Below, in pieces: positions 1-9,690 of a stretch of 64,000 bases of DNA; positions within the stretch are counted from its first letter, which is position 1; the number at the start of each line of letters is the position of its first letter. Under the pieces are notes generated by a model. The model did no database searches, was not told where the DNA came from, and was given only the letters and a program-made list of their open reading frames with translations. Both the position numbers and the translations under genes were made by a program. This stretch comes from Dysgonomonas sp. 25 (GTDB lineage: Bacteria; Bacteroidota; Bacteroidia; Bacteroidales; Dysgonomonadaceae): positions 124,001 through 188,000 of the forward strand of contig NZ_QVMN01000004.1 in NCBI RefSeq assembly GCF_010501075.1, given 5' to 3'.

Positions 1-1
1 T

Positions 2-964
2 TATAACCGACCCGACGAAATCGATGAGTTGCTGAGCAGCCTTGTCGAGCAGACGGATACCGATTTTGAGGTGATTATTGTGGAAGACGGCTCTTCGATA
101 GCTTGCAAAACGGTAGTAGAGAAATATGCAGGTAAACTGCCCGTCGCTTACTACCTTATAGAAAATTCCGGGCCGGGACAGGCGCGTAACTACGGAGCTA
201 AGCAGGCTTCGGGAGATTATTTGTTGATTCTGGATTCGGATTGCATTATTCCCCCTGCTTATATCGCTTCCGTCCGCAACGAATTGCAGGAGACGAATGC
301 CGATGCTTTCGGAGGTCCCGACAGGGCGCTGGATTCCTTTACGCCTGTGCAGAAGGCGATTAACTATTCGATGACGTCTCTTTTTACCACCGGCGGCATT
401 CGCGGGCAGAAAAAGAAGATAGGGAAGTTCTATCCGCGTAGCTTCAATATGGGTATCCGCAGAGAGGTGTATGAAAAATTAGGCGGCTTTGCCAAGATGC
501 GCTTCGGCGAGGATATAGATTTCAGTATCCGTATCTACAATGCGGGATATAAGGTTGCCCTATTCCTCTCGGCATATGTTTACCACAAGCGCAGGAATAA
601 TTTTAAGACTTTCTTTAAGCAGGTCTATAATTCGGGGATAGCCCGCATAAACCTGTATAAAAAATATCCCGATTCGTTGAAGATTGTGCATCTCTTTCCG
701 TCGGCGTTTTTGCTATTCCTTATATTGTCTTTGCTGACGGCCTATTGGTGCGTTGCGGGGATGGCTTGTATCTCTCTATATACCTTGATTATCTTCTTGG
801 ATGCTACGATACAAAATAAGAGCCCCTATGTAGGACTCTTATCTATATTGGCTTCTTTTACGCAATTGATTGGCTACGGAAGTGGTTTCTTGTCCGCTTT
901 CTGGAAGCGGGTTATTCTTGGTAAAGACGAATTTTCGGCTTTTGACAAGAACTTCTATAAGTAG
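2..964 (+). CDS. Family 2 glycosyltransferase, 5' end outside window
   Basis: This is an inverting GT-A glycosyltransferase that should transfer a sugar from a nucleotide donor at the inner membrane. The reading frame is open from base 2 with the N-terminal GT2 signature YNRPDEIDELLSSLVEQT, so the true start lies upstream of the window. A TTG at position 29 is internal and is not the start. Visible motifs are VEDGSS, the metal-binding LDSDC (DxD type) and GEDIDFS, where the ED is the usual catalytic region. The C-terminal third has two or three hydrophobic segments, as in membrane-anchored GT2 enzymes. It converges on the next gene with one base between the stops. Substrate cannot be read from sequence. 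Confidence 0.88.
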   Translation, partial: YNRPDEIDELLSSLVEQTDTDFEVIIVEDGSSIACKTVVEKYAGKLPVAYYLIENSGPGQARNYGAKQASGDYLLILDSDCIIPPAYIASVRNELQETNADAFGGPDRALDSFTPVQKAINYSMTSLFTTGGIRGQKKKIGKFYPRSFNMGIRREVYEKLGGFAKMRFGEDIDFSIRIYNAGYKVALFLSAYVYHKRRNNFKTFFKQVYNSGIARINLYKKYPDSLKIVHLFPSAFLLFLILSLLTAYWCVAGMACISLYTLIIFLDATIQNKSPYVGLLSILASFTQLIGYGSGFLSAFWKRVILGKDEFSAFDKNFYK

Positions 965-965
965 T

Positions 966-1682
966 TTACTGCATACGGAATAATCCGTATTTCAGCATAC
1001 AGATAAAGGCGCGCACGCCGTCTCTCCAACCGATTTTCTTCCCTTCTTCGTACGTACGTCCGTAATAGGAAATACCTACTTCGTAAATCCTTACTTTAGG
1101 GATGCGTGCTACTTTGGCTGTAACTTCCGGCTCGAAACCGAAGCGTCTTTCTTTCAGCTTGAGCGATTTGATGATGTCGGCACGGAAAAGCTTGTAACAG
1201 GTTTCCATATCCGTCAGGTTCAGGTTGGTGAACATGTTGGAAACAGTCGTCAGCATTTTGTTTCCTATCGAGTGCCAGAAGAACAGGATGCGATGCGCAT
1301 TACCGCCCATAAAGCGCGAACCGAAAACCACATCGGCAAACCCGTCTACGATAGGTTGCAGCAGGATATTATATTCTTTCGGATCGTATTCCAAGTCGGC
1401 ATCCTGAATGATGACATAATCGCCCGTTGCTTCGGCTATACCACGGTGCAATGCTGCACCTTTACCCATATTCTTGGGCTGTTCGTATAGCTTCATATCC
1501 GCTTGAGGATGGTCTGCGATGTATTTGTTTACGACTTCGATTGTATCGTCTTTGGAGCAGTCGTTTACAATGATGACTTCTTTTTCGAAACCTCCTATTA
1601 GGTTTACATCCAGTACTTTGTCCAAGATGAGGTGTATCGTTCTGGCTTCGTTATATGCAGGTACTACAATTGATAATTTCAT
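966..1682 (-). CDS. Family 2 glycosyltransferase, DPM1/polyprenyl-phosphate sugar type
   Basis: A 238-residue soluble GT2 enzyme resembling dolichyl-phosphate mannosyltransferases. It begins [16 protein letters not shown] and carries VNDCSKDDT and the DxD motif in QDADLEYDP, followed by VFGSRFMGG, all typical of enzymes that load a sugar onto a polyprenyl phosphate or a glycan. There is no C-terminal membrane segment. It lies 3 bp after the UDP-glucuronate decarboxylase gene in the same direction, so co-transcription is likely and a role in cell-surface glycan assembly is a fair inference. The sugar and acceptor are unknown. Confidence 0.88.
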   Translation of the reverse strand: MKLSIVVPAYNEARTIHLILDKVLDVNLIGGFEKEVIIVNDCSKDDTIEVVNKYIADHPQADMKLYEQPKNMGKGAALHRGIAEATGDYVIIQDADLEYDPKEYNILLQPIVDGFADVVFGSRFMGGNAHRILFFWHSIGNKMLTTVSNMFTNLNLTDMETCYKLFRADIIKSLKLKERRFGFEPEVTAKVARIPKVRIYEVGISYYGRTYEEGKKIGWRDGVRAFICMLKYGLFRMQ

Positions 1683-1685
1683 AAT

Positions 1686-2633
1686 TTATCCTTTCTTTAA
1701 AACTTCGTCAAAATAAGTGATTGTTTTGATAAGTCCTTCCCTTAACGGGATGGCAGGTTCCCATCCCAACTTTTCCTTAGCTAAGGAAATATCTGGTTTG
1801 CGTTGTTTCGGGTCGTCGCTCGGAAGCGGTTCGAATATCAATTTCGATTTAGAACCGGTCAGTTCCAATACTAAATTCGCCAGTTCGATCATTGTGAATT
1901 CGCCCGGATTACCTGTATTCACAGGGCCAACGAACGAATCGTCCGTACTCATCATCCGTACCATCGCTTCCACCAGATCGTCTACGTACTGAAAACTGCG
2001 TGTTTGCGTCCCATCGCCGTATATCGTGATGTTTTCGCCTTTCAGCGCCTGCACGATGAAGTTGGATACAACACGTCCGTCGTTCGGGTTCATCTTAGGA
2101 CCATACGTATTGAATATGCGGATAATCTTTACTTTTACGTTGTTCTGGCGGTGGTAGTCCATAAATAACGTTTCGGCGCAACGCTTACCCTCGTCATAAC
2201 AAGAGCGTATGCCGATAGGGTTCACATTCCCCCAATACGCTTCGGGTTGCGGATGAACGTGCGGATCGCCATATACTTCGCTTGTCGAAGCTTGTAGGAT
2301 TTTCGCTTTCACGCGTTTAGCCAATCCCAGCATATTGATTGCTCCCATCACCGACGTTTTGATCGTTTTGATGGGGTTGTGCTGATAATGCACGGGCGAT
2401 GCCGGGCAGGCAAGATTATAAATCTCGTCTACATCCACATGAAAAGGATGTACCACATCGTGACGTATCAATTCGAAATAAGGATTGTTCAATAGATGTG
2501 TAACGTTCTCTTTAGAACCCGTAAAGTAGTTGTCAAGGCAAAGTACCTCATTTCCTTCGTTCAACAATCTTTCGCAAAGGTGGGAACCGATAAATCCGGC
2601 TCCTCCGGTAACTAAAATTTTCTTTTTATTCAT
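1686..2633 (-). CDS. UDP-glucuronate decarboxylase (UDP-xylose synthase), SDR family
   Basis: An extended short-chain dehydrogenase/reductase that by family oxidises and decarboxylates UDP-glucuronate to UDP-xylose using bound NAD. The 315-residue protein has the Rossmann motif [10 protein letters not shown] near the N-terminus, the [12 protein letters not shown] stretch characteristic of UXS enzymes, and the catalytic YxxxK as [11 protein letters not shown]. The length matches the bacterial family. It sits 24 bp downstream of mutS and 3 bp upstream of a glycosyltransferase, so it probably supplies a nucleotide sugar to surface-glycan synthesis. A related dTDP-glucose 4,6-dehydratase-type activity is less likely given the PASPxHYQ motif. 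Confidence 0.88.
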   Translation of the reverse strand: MNKKKILVTGGAGFIGSHLCERLLNEGNEVLCLDNYFTGSKENVTHLLNNPYFELIRHDVVHPFHVDVDEIYNLACPASPVHYQHNPIKTIKTSVMGAINMLGLAKRVKAKILQASTSEVYGDPHVHPQPEAYWGNVNPIGIRSCYDEGKRCAETLFMDYHRQNNVKVKIIRIFNTYGPKMNPNDGRVVSNFIVQALKGENITIYGDGTQTRSFQYVDDLVEAMVRMMSTDDSFVGPVNTGNPGEFTMIELANLVLELTGSKSKLIFEPLPSDDPKQRKPDISLAKEKLGWEPAIPLREGLIKTITYFDEVLKKG

Positions 2634-2657
2634 ATGTCTAAAAAATGTGCAGCCTCC

Positions 2658-5276
2658 CTATTTGCCGGAGACTATTTTCTTTATTTCATTCAGCTTGTTC
2701 AATGCTTCCATCGGCGTCAGGTTGTTTATGTCCAAAGACGTAATTTCATCTCTTACCTGACTAAGTACCGGATCGTCCAACTGGAAAAAGTTGAGTTGAT
2801 AACCTTCCCGCTTCTCTGTGATGTCGGCAATAGGCTTCGATATATCCTGCTGGCGGTTGTCCCGTTCCAGCTGTTTCAGTATATCGTCGGCTCTTTTTAC
2901 AATACTTTGCGGCATTCCTGCCATTTTGGCAACATGGATACCGAAGCTGTGTTCGCTGCCACCTCGCACTAACTTACGCAAAAATATAACTTTATTGTCA
3001 ATTTCTTTTACAGAAACGTTATAGTTCTTTATTCGCTTGAACGATTTTTCCATTTCGTTCAGTTCGTGGTAGTGGGTGGCAAAGAGCGTTTTAGCTCTTG
3101 CCTTGGGGTGTTCGTGGATATATTCGACGATAGACCAGGCTATCGAAATACCGTCGTAGGTGCTTGTTCCGCGCCCTAACTCGTCGAATAGTACCAAACT
3201 CCTCGATGACAGGTTGTTCAGTATATCTGCCGCCTCGTTCATCTCCACCATAAAGGTAGACTCACCCAGCGAAATATTATCCGATGCCCCTACACGTGTG
3301 AAAATCTTGTCAACCAATCCTATCTGTGCCGAATCGGCAGGGACAAAACTTCCCGCCTGTGCCATCAGTGTGATGAGGGCAGTCTGGCGCAGCAACGCCG
3401 ATTTACCCGCCATGTTAGGCCCTGTGATAATGATGATTTGCTGCGAATTGCTGTCGAGCATCACATCGTTGGCAATATACTTCTCGCCGATGGGGAGTTG
3501 CTTTTCTATCACCGGGTGGCGCCCGTTGCGGATATCTATCGCATCCGAATCTTCGACAACGGGACGGATGTATTTATTCTCTGCTGCAATCTTGGCGTAT
3601 GAGAGCAGGCAGTCGATTTGAGCGATAAGGTGCGCATCCTGCTGAATAGCTGTTGTGTATTCCACAAGGCTGGCAACCAAATCGTTGTATAATTGCGTTT
3701 CGAGGGCAAGGATTTTTTCCTCTGCTCCCAGAATCTTTTCTTCGTATTCTTTCAGTTCCTGCGTGATGTAGCGTTCGGCATTGACAAGCGTTTGTTTGCG
3801 AATCCATCCTTCGGGCACTTTATCCTTGTGCGTATTGCGCACTTCGATGTAGTAACCGAATACGTTGTTGAACGCCACTTTGAGCGAAGGGATACCTGTT
3901 ATTTCGCTTTCGCGCTGTTGCAGTTTTACTAAATAATCTTTCCCCGAGAAAGCTATCTCACGTAACTCGTCCAGCTCGTTGTTTATCCCTTTGTTGATAA
4001 CATTTCCTTTAGCTATCAACACGGGGGGATCGAGGCAGATTTCGCGGTGTATGCGGTCGCGTATCTCGGTACACGGATTCAGCTGTTCGCCAATTTCGCG
4101 CAGGCTTGCTTCTTCCGATTGCAGGAAAGCGTTTTTGATAGGCTCTATGGCGGTCAATGCCACTTTTAGCTGTACAATTTCGCGTGGACTGACACGGTTG
4201 ACGGCGACCTTGGAGATAATACGCTCTAAATCTCCGATAAGCGAAAGTTGCGTTTCGAGCAGGTCTTTTAGTTCGGGATCGCGGAAGAAGTATTCCACTA
4301 CCGACAGCCGCTTATTTATCTGGTCGATATTCTTGAGCGGGAAAACCAGCCAACGGCGAAGCATACGCGCGCCCATCGCCGAAACGGTGCGATCGAGGAT
4401 GTCGAGCAGGCTCTTGCCGCCTTCGTTCATCGTCGATAGCAGTTCGAGGCTGCGAACGGTGAATTTATCCAAGCGGACATATTTGTCTTCCTCTATGCGC
4501 GATAGGGTGGTGATATGCCCCAATTGGTTATGCTGCGTGACATCCAGGTAGTGGAGGATTGTTCCCGCTGCTATGATGGCATTGGTCATCTGTTCGATGC
4601 CGAAGCCTTTGAGGTTTTTCGTTTCGAAATGCTGTATCAGGCGTCCGCGGGCGGTGTCTTCGGTGAAAACCCAGTCGTCGAGTTCGAATACGAAGCAACG
4701 CACCCCGAATAGTTCGTTGAACAGCTTACGTTTGCTGCGCTCGATAAGGATTTCTTTCGGTGCGAAGTTGGTCAGCAGTTTGTCTATGTAGTCGGCAGGC
4801 CCTTCGGCAACCATAAACTCCCCGGTAGAAATATCGAGGAAGGAAACACCTAAAAGGTTTTTGTTGAAGTGGATAGCTGCGACAAAGTTGTTTTCCTTGT
4901 GGTTCAGTACATTGTCGTGGATCGAAACACCGGGCGTCACCAATTCGGTAATGCCGCGTTTGACGAGTGTCTTTGTCTGCTTGGGATCTTCCAGTTGGTC
5001 GCAGATGGCTACCCGTTTGCCGGCACGGACAAGCTTCGGGAGATACGTATCGAGTGCGTGATAGGGGAATCCTGCCAGTTCGACAAAGGATGCTGCGCCG
5101 TTAGCCCTTCGCGTGAGCGTAATGCCCAGAATGGTTGCTGTGGCAATGGCATCTTCGGAGAATGTTTCGTAAAAATCGCCGACACGGAAAAGCAAGATAG
5201 CATCAGGGTGTTTTGCCTTGATTTCCAAGTATTGCCTCATCAGTGGAGTTTCCGCGATTTCGGTCTTTTTAGCCAC
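2658..5276 (-). CDS. mutS: DNA mismatch repair protein MutS
   Basis: MutS recognises base mismatches and small loops in new DNA and recruits MutL. The 872-residue protein is full length. The mismatch-contacting Phe-x-Glu lies in GDFYETF near residue 35, the Walker A is [13 protein letters not shown], and the signature region includes STFMVEM and DELGRGTST, then FATHYHEL. The start is a GTG at 5276: an in-frame TAA lies two codons upstream and the next in-frame ATG would remove conserved N-terminal residues. A good -7 box lies about 38 bp upstream. Two sugar-metabolism genes follow within 24 bp. Confidence 0.97.
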   Translation of the reverse strand: MAKKTEIAETPLMRQYLEIKAKHPDAILLFRVGDFYETFSEDAIATATILGITLTRRANGAASFVELAGFPYHALDTYLPKLVRAGKRVAICDQLEDPKQTKTLVKRGITELVTPGVSIHDNVLNHKENNFVAAIHFNKNLLGVSFLDISTGEFMVAEGPADYIDKLLTNFAPKEILIERSKRKLFNELFGVRCFVFELDDWVFTEDTARGRLIQHFETKNLKGFGIEQMTNAIIAAGTILHYLDVTQHNQLGHITTLSRIEEDKYVRLDKFTVRSLELLSTMNEGGKSLLDILDRTVSAMGARMLRRWLVFPLKNIDQINKRLSVVEYFFRDPELKDLLETQLSLIGDLERIISKVAVNRVSPREIVQLKVALTAIEPIKNAFLQSEEASLREIGEQLNPCTEIRDRIHREICLDPPVLIAKGNVINKGINNELDELREIAFSGKDYLVKLQQRESEITGIPSLKVAFNNVFGYYIEVRNTHKDKVPEGWIRKQTLVNAERYITQELKEYEEKILGAEEKILALETQLYNDLVASLVEYTTAIQQDAHLIAQIDCLLSYAKIAAENKYIRPVVEDSDAIDIRNGRHPVIEKQLPIGEKYIANDVMLDSNSQQIIIITGPNMAGKSALLRQTALITLMAQAGSFVPADSAQIGLVDKIFTRVGASDNISLGESTFMVEMNEAADILNNLSSRSLVLFDELGRGTSTYDGISIAWSIVEYIHEHPKARAKTLFATHYHELNEMEKSFKRIKNYNVSVKEIDNKVIFLRKLVRGGSEHSFGIHVAKMAGMPQSIVKRADDILKQLERDNRQQDISKPIADITEKREGYQLNFFQLDDPVLSQVRDEITSLDINNLTPMEALNKLNEIKKIVSGK

Positions 5277-5313
5277 GTTTTATAGTCTGTTTATCGTTTA
5301 CAATATTGTGCGA

Positions 5314-5321
5314 CAAAGATA
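5314..5321 (-). promoter_or_regulatory. Promoter -7 box for mutS
   Basis: On the minus strand this reads TATCTTTG, a perfect match to the Bacteroidota -7 consensus TAnnTTTG, 38 bp before the GTG start of mutS. No convincing TTTG at -33 is visible. Confidence 0.55.
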
Positions 5322-5352
5322 GCAAAAAAACTAATAACCGGATATAAAATCG

Positions 5353-5379
5353 AAAGAGCCACTATTGCAGTGGCTCTTT
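5353..5379 (-). terminator. Hairpin terminator after the 491-residue surface protein gene
   Basis: A perfect 11-bp stem, AAAGAGCCACT paired with AGTGGCTCTTT around a 5-base loop, lies 10 bp beyond the stop of the leftward surface-protein gene and before the mutS promoter. A short T-rich run follows on the minus strand. Confidence 0.7.
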
Positions 5380-5388
5380 GCTGTTTTA

Positions 5389-6864
5389 TTATTCTTTCAT
5401 GCAGCGGACGGGTATAGCGAACTGTTCACTCATAGCTACAGAATAAGCTCCTCCTCCGGCAGCCTCCATCGCTTGGTAATATGCGGTTCCCCACTGTTCT
5501 GATCCACCCCATTCATAAGTTTGGGAGCCAGAGGAAGCTATGGGATACATATGTGTACCACTTCCGGTTCGGCCTCCTGTATAGGGGATGTAGCCATAGT
5601 CGGGATGTAATGACCCATATGTATCAGGCGTAACATTTGAAAGGTTGGTGTGAGGATTTTGATTATTCTTATCTATAGGTACCCTCCATCCTTCGGGGCA
5701 GGGATCGAATTCGGTTTTTCCTCCCTGTCCGGTATAGAGTTTCCATAAGCCGTCAGTCATTGACTGACCGTACATATGGGTTGCATACCACCCGGCTCCT
5801 CCACTGTAGTGGTATTGCGGCTCCTTAATGGAATTAGCAAGGTTGTTGCCTGTTCCGGCTGTAGTCGGCGTGTTTTTTACTGATATTCCATCTACAGTTT
5901 CGCTGGTAGACGGAATAGCTGTTCCATCGATGTCGTACAACGTACTGGGCGTAGCTATGAAATCCGAAGCGGAAGGGAACGGATCTTTGCGCCCCCATTG
6001 ATAGCTGAGTCCGATTGTCTTGGGGTTATCTTCGGCTCCGCTAAGCGCTCCCAGCCGGCGATCCATAAATTCGTAGTCGCCGCCGGGTGTTCCGTTGTTG
6101 TGTGCGTATGTCGTTCCGTTTTTCTTGGTGTCGGGATCGTAGTCTGTCACCCATAAATGCCAGCTCCAGCGGATAGGCGTTTTACCTTGAGCATCCAATC
6201 CGTCGGTGCCGGGTATGCGGATGGCGACAAGGGCATTGCCTGCTTCGTGCAGCGCTCCCTGGCAATCGAGCGTAAGACGCATTACGATAGTTCCGTTTGC
6301 CTTTTGGGTAAGGGCTATCTTGCGAAAAAGGTTCGGGTTGTCCTGCCAGAGCAGTTCCACTTCGGCATCGTTGAGCAGGTCTGCCGTATTGAGTGTTGCT
6401 ACCGAACTCAGCGAAGAGTGGGCTGCCCACATGTTGATAGCTTTTGTTATGGGCACTTCTACGTGATGGCCGAGAGGGATGATGAAGGAGTTTGCCTGAA
6501 TGCTGGTATTCACTTTCAGGGCGCGTCCGTCACCGGGCACCATCTGCCAGCGTTCCGAATCCCAAACGTATAGTCCTATGCACAATCCGTTGTCTCCGTC
6601 GGGGTTGTATACCAGCAATCCCGTATGTGCTTCTTTTTCGGCAGTGGACGAGCCGCCTCCTACGTCGTCTAAGGAATAAGGATCTTTCAGGCTGACGCGT
6701 GGCAAGCCTAACCCTTTGGTGGTTGTTCCGTCTTCTTTCAGGTCGAGCAATGCGCCTGCAAGGGGTGGTTGTTTACTGCCGATTGTTACTTGCCCGGAAA
6801 GATTTGTTGCGGAGAAGAAAATAAGTGCTATGCATAAGATAGCCTGCGTGAGATGTTTGTTCAT
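5389..6864 (-). CDS. Secreted VTIGS-family surface protein with CPxGW C-terminal domain
   Basis: A 491-residue exported protein of unknown function. An N-terminal signal peptide ends near LSGQ and is followed by the module VTIGSKQPPLAGALLDLK, then KGLGLPRV and GLLVYNP, with GLYVWDSERW near residue 100. The C-terminal part has DPCPEGWRVP and ends PVRCMKE, the signature of the FISUMP/lectin-like domain found in many Bacteroidota surface proteins. It is one of three members in this window, with those at 12037 and 63591. The N-terminal module is shared while the middle differs. Cell-surface or fimbria-associated location is inference. A hairpin terminator follows it. Confidence 0.75.
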   Translation of the reverse strand: MNKHLTQAILCIALIFFSATNLSGQVTIGSKQPPLAGALLDLKEDGTTTKGLGLPRVSLKDPYSLDDVGGGSSTAEKEAHTGLLVYNPDGDNGLCIGLYVWDSERWQMVPGDGRALKVNTSIQANSFIIPLGHHVEVPITKAINMWAAHSSLSSVATLNTADLLNDAEVELLWQDNPNLFRKIALTQKANGTIVMRLTLDCQGALHEAGNALVAIRIPGTDGLDAQGKTPIRWSWHLWVTDYDPDTKKNGTTYAHNNGTPGGDYEFMDRRLGALSGAEDNPKTIGLSYQWGRKDPFPSASDFIATPSTLYDIDGTAIPSTSETVDGISVKNTPTTAGTGNNLANSIKEPQYHYSGGAGWYATHMYGQSMTDGLWKLYTGQGGKTEFDPCPEGWRVPIDKNNQNPHTNLSNVTPDTYGSLHPDYGYIPYTGGRTGSGTHMYPIASSGSQTYEWGGSEQWGTAYYQAMEAAGGGAYSVAMSEQFAIPVRCMKE

Positions 6865-7047
6865 AATTATAACGTGTTAATAATATCTCCAATAGAGGAG
6901 GTACTGATTTTAATAAATTGTTACTACTATTTACAGAATGCTTTGGTCGTATATGCGATAAAATTTACTTGTCCTTTCCGTTAAAAGCAATATGTGTTAA
7001 TTGTTTTTTTGAAAAAAAATAATATAGCATAATTCAAAAAACTTTTG

Positions 7048-7055
7048 CAAAAATA
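7048..7055 (-). promoter_or_regulatory. Candidate -7 box for the surface-protein gene at 5389-6864
   Basis: The minus strand reads TATTTTTG, matching TAnnTTTG, 184 bp upstream of the start at 6864. The region 6865-7152 is AT-rich, divergent between two genes, and otherwise shows nothing recognisable. Confidence 0.35.
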
Positions 7056-7152
7056 ATGTGTTTTCATCCAAATATCCAAGCCGGAATACAAAATACTTTA
7101 TAAATATTATTGATGAGGTAAAAATAGCTTTATCTATAAAGTAAAAAACATT

Positions 7153-7734
7153 ATGGCAAAGTATAGTAAAGATTTAGCAGAGAAGATATGTGAGTTGATA
7201 GAAGACGGTGAAACAACGATAAGCGAGTTGTGTAATATTTTTCAGATTACGCGTAATTGTTTTTATTTGTGGAAGGCCGAAAAGAAAGAGTTTCGCGAGG
7301 CATTGCAGAAAGCCGTGGAGAGACGGAACGAGAAATTGTTTTGCCTCGGGCGCGAAATGATACGCCGGAGGTTGAAGGGATATAAGACGGTGACGGTGAA
7401 GACGACTTATGTGCCGAGCAAGGTTCACGGCGAAAAGATGGTTGTAGAAAAACAGGTGGTAACCGAGCGCGAGCATGCCATGGATGCTTCTACGCTGAAT
7501 GTAATACTGAAAAAATCGTATGAGGAGACGGAAAAGGAGTTGAGAGAGTTGCCTCAGCGCCAGCCGATGATTGTGGAGGTGATTGATGAAGAAACAAAAC
7601 GCGAATTTGAAAAGCTCCAACGGGGCGAACGGGACGAGCTTACGCCCGAAGCGATAGAAAAGGCCCGGCGGGTGAAGGAGGAATATGCCCGCTTGTGTAC
7701 CGCGCCTCCGCGATTTTCGGATAGGCGGGTATAA
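7153..7734 (+). CDS. Orphan helix-turn-helix protein, terminase-small-subunit-like
   Basis: A 193-residue highly charged protein. The first 45 residues form a homeodomain-like helix-turn-helix (DLAEKICELIEDGETTISEL, then FQITRNCFYLWKAEKKEF), similar in layout to phage terminase small subunits and transposase OrfA DNA-binding domains. The remainder is rich in Lys, Arg and Glu with long predicted helices. No phage, terminase large subunit or transposase gene is adjacent, so it may be a relic or a domesticated DNA-binding protein. The assignment rests on pattern only and no exact family is claimed. Confidence 0.6.
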   Translation: MAKYSKDLAEKICELIEDGETTISELCNIFQITRNCFYLWKAEKKEFREALQKAVERRNEKLFCLGREMIRRRLKGYKTVTVKTTYVPSKVHGEKMVVEKQVVTEREHAMDASTLNVILKKSYEETEKELRELPQRQPMIVEVIDEETKREFEKLQRGERDELTPEAIEKARRVKEEYARLCTAPPRFSDRRV

Positions 7735-7846
7735 AAAACACAGTATCGCGTCAAATTTGTCAAGTTTGTTTATTTTTTAATTTTAAGAGTCCGAAACAGA
7801 TAGTCGAAATTTATACATACTAAAAATAATCAATTGATTTGTCTTT

Positions 7847-7934
7847 CCGGGTGAAGCGAGGAATCTCATCACGCTTGGCACTTTTCTTCATAAACCGTGT
7901 CGAGATGTTTCAGGCAGGCTTCGGCATGACAGAG
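7847..7934 (-). repeat. Dispersed REP-like palindromic repeat, single degenerate copy
   Basis: Read on the minus strand this stretch starts CTCTGTCATGC and continues to CATCTCGAC, then ends in GAGATTCCTCGCTTCACCC. The first part is the same motif as the CTCTGTCATGCTGAGCGAAG unit in the array at 49.6-50.1 kb. The 7735-8047 interval holds this repeat and the capA promoter and otherwise nothing recognisable. Confidence 0.55.
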
Positions 7935-8008
7935 TTGCAAATTCTTGCATACTAAGGATGGTGAGAAAACAAAAAGGTAAAAGTCTGTGAAGATTTGCCT
8001 GCTTTTAC

Positions 8009-8016
8009 TACTTTTG
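8009..8016 (+). promoter_or_regulatory. Promoter -7 box for the CapA-like gene
   Basis: TACTTTTG matches TAnnTTTG exactly, with TCTG 21 bp upstream as a weak -33 element (7984-7987). The expected transcript start near 8022 makes an ATG at 8024 unlikely and supports translation from the ATG at 8048. Confidence 0.55.
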
Positions 8017-8047
8017 CAATCAAATGAAATTTTTGAAGCAAAAGATT

Positions 8048-9115
8048 ATGAATAAGATACTATCGATTATAGCCTTGGCGCTTATCGGCGTGTGCAGCCT
8101 GAAAGCAGCCGGTTCGGATACGATAAAAGTGATTGCCGTGGGCGACATTATGATGGGGACGATTGTTCCCGATGGTAAGCATCTTCCGCCCAACAACGAT
8201 TGTTCGCCGCAGTTGAGCGAGGTGAAAGATATCCTTGCGTCGGGCGATATTACTTTCGGCAACCTCGAAGGGGTGCTTACGGATAGTAAGGCGAGCGCCA
8301 AACGGTGCAATAATCCGCGCCTTTGCTACACCTTCGGTATGCCTACGAGTTTTGTCAACTGCCTGAAAGATGCCGGTTTCAACTTGTTGAGTGTTGCCAA
8401 CAATCACGTGGGCGACTTTGGCGAGCAGGGGCGTAAATCGACTGTGGAGACGCTGGATAAGGCGGGTATCCACTATGCCGGATTGAAGGATTATCAGGTG
8501 TCTACCACTTTCGCCGTCGATGGCGTGAAATATGGCTTTTGTGCTTTTGCCCCAAACCGCGGAACGGTAGACGTGCGCGATATTCCTGCGGCACAGGAAT
8601 TGGTACGTAAGCTGGCAGCGGAGTGCGATGTTGTTATCGTTTCGTTCCATGCCGGAGCTGAAGGGGCGAAGTATCAGCATGTGACGCGGAAGCTCGAAAC
8701 CTTTGTCGGTGAGAACCGGGGAAATGTGTACGAGTTTGCCCACAAGATGATTGATGCGGGAGCGGATATCCTGCTCGGTCACGGGCCGCATGTGACGCGC
8801 GCTGTGGAGGTGTACAAAGACCGCTTCATTACCTATAGTATGGGTAACTTTTGTACGTACGACCGCGTGAACATCAGCGGCGTAAACGGGCTTGCCCCGA
8901 TATTCAAGATATACACCGACAAGGAGGGTAAGTTTCTGAAAGCCGAAGTGGTATCGACCTATCAGACGAAGTACGAGCCTGTACGTATCGACGAGGGCAA
9001 GCGCGTGCTGAAGGTGATACAAGACCTCACGAAGCAGGACTTCCCGGAGATGAAAGAGGTGATATCGATTAGTGATGAGGGGTTGATTCTCCCTGCCGGC
9101 GGGGGATTAGAATAG
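8048..9115 (+). CDS. CapA family protein (poly-gamma-glutamate capsule-type phosphoesterase)
   Basis: A 355-residue exported protein of the PGA_cap/CapA family, which has a calcineurin-like metallophosphoesterase fold and is linked to capsule polymer handling in other bacteria. From the ATG at 8048 it has a clear signal peptide (MNKILSIIALALIGVCSLKA). An upstream ATG at 8024 would add eight residues but sits at the predicted transcript start. Family motifs are AVGDIMMGT, FGNLEGVL, SVANNHVGDFGEQG, VSFHAGAE and LGHGPHVTRAVE. The 3' end overlaps the convergent maf gene by 9 bp. Its substrate in this organism is unknown. Confidence 0.85.
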   Translation: MNKILSIIALALIGVCSLKAAGSDTIKVIAVGDIMMGTIVPDGKHLPPNNDCSPQLSEVKDILASGDITFGNLEGVLTDSKASAKRCNNPRLCYTFGMPTSFVNCLKDAGFNLLSVANNHVGDFGEQGRKSTVETLDKAGIHYAGLKDYQVSTTFAVDGVKYGFCAFAPNRGTVDVRDIPAAQELVRKLAAECDVVIVSFHAGAEGAKYQHVTRKLETFVGENRGNVYEFAHKMIDAGADILLGHGPHVTRAVEVYKDRFITYSMGNFCTYDRVNISGVNGLAPIFKIYTDKEGKFLKAEVVSTYQTKYEPVRIDEGKRVLKVIQDLTKQDFPEMKEVISISDEGLILPAGGGLE

Positions 9116-9685
9116 CTTCAATTCCTGATAGAGCCGCTGAATGGGCAATCCCATGATATTGAAATACGAACCTGACATATATTCGACCGCCACATAGCCA
9201 ATCCACTCCTGTATGCCGTAGGCTCCGGCTTTGTCGAGTGGCTGGTACTTGTCCACGTAATAGCTTATCTCGGCTTCTTCCAAATAGGCAAAGCGCACTT
9301 CGGACGATACGCTGAATACCTGCTGCTTCCTTTGCGTGAGGATGCATACTCCCGTCACCACCCGGTGCGTATGCCCGGATAGCTCGCGCAGCATCTGCTT
9401 CGCCTCTTCCGTATCGGCAGGCTTGCCGTAGACCTTTCCGCCGAGCAGGACAATAGTGTCTGCTGTGATAAGCAGGTCGTTGGTTTGCAGGCGCTCTTTG
9501 TAGGCATCGGCTTTTTGGCGGGCAATGTATTCGGCTATCGCTTCACCCGCTAAGGTATCGGGGTAAGACTCGTCTATATCGGGGAGCGTCTCGATGGTAT
9601 AGTCCAGATCCAGTCCCGAAAGGAGTTCCTTCCTTCGTGGCGAGTTGGAAGCGAGTATGATGTTATATTGCGAGAGGTCTGCCAT
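9107..9685 (-). CDS. maf: Maf family nucleotide pyrophosphatase
   Basis: Maf proteins hydrolyse non-canonical or modified nucleoside triphosphates (dTTP/UTP or m7GTP types) and are tied to septum control. The 192-residue product starts MADLSQYNIILASNSPRRKE, where SNSPRR is the substrate loop, and contains DESYPD, ITADTIVLL with the catalytic Asp, GKP, and AGAYGIQEW. A longer in-frame reading runs upstream through the glsB coding region and is not real. The true ATG is at 9685, 5 bp after the glsB stop. It is the last gene of a three-gene operon with glsA and glsB. Confidence 0.92.
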   Translation of the reverse strand: MADLSQYNIILASNSPRRKELLSGLDLDYTIETLPDIDESYPDTLAGEAIAEYIARQKADAYKERLQTNDLLITADTIVLLGGKVYGKPADTEEAKQMLRELSGHTHRVVTGVCILTQRKQQVFSVSSEVRFAYLEEAEISYYVDKYQPLDKAGAYGIQEWIGYVAVEYMSGSYFNIMGLPIQRLYQELKLF

Positions 9686-9690
9686 AGGGT

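Noticed and set aside
8060-9022. Minus-strand open frame of 320 codons opposite the CapA gene
   Set aside because: His/Arg-rich shadow frame of a recognised gene; no domain.
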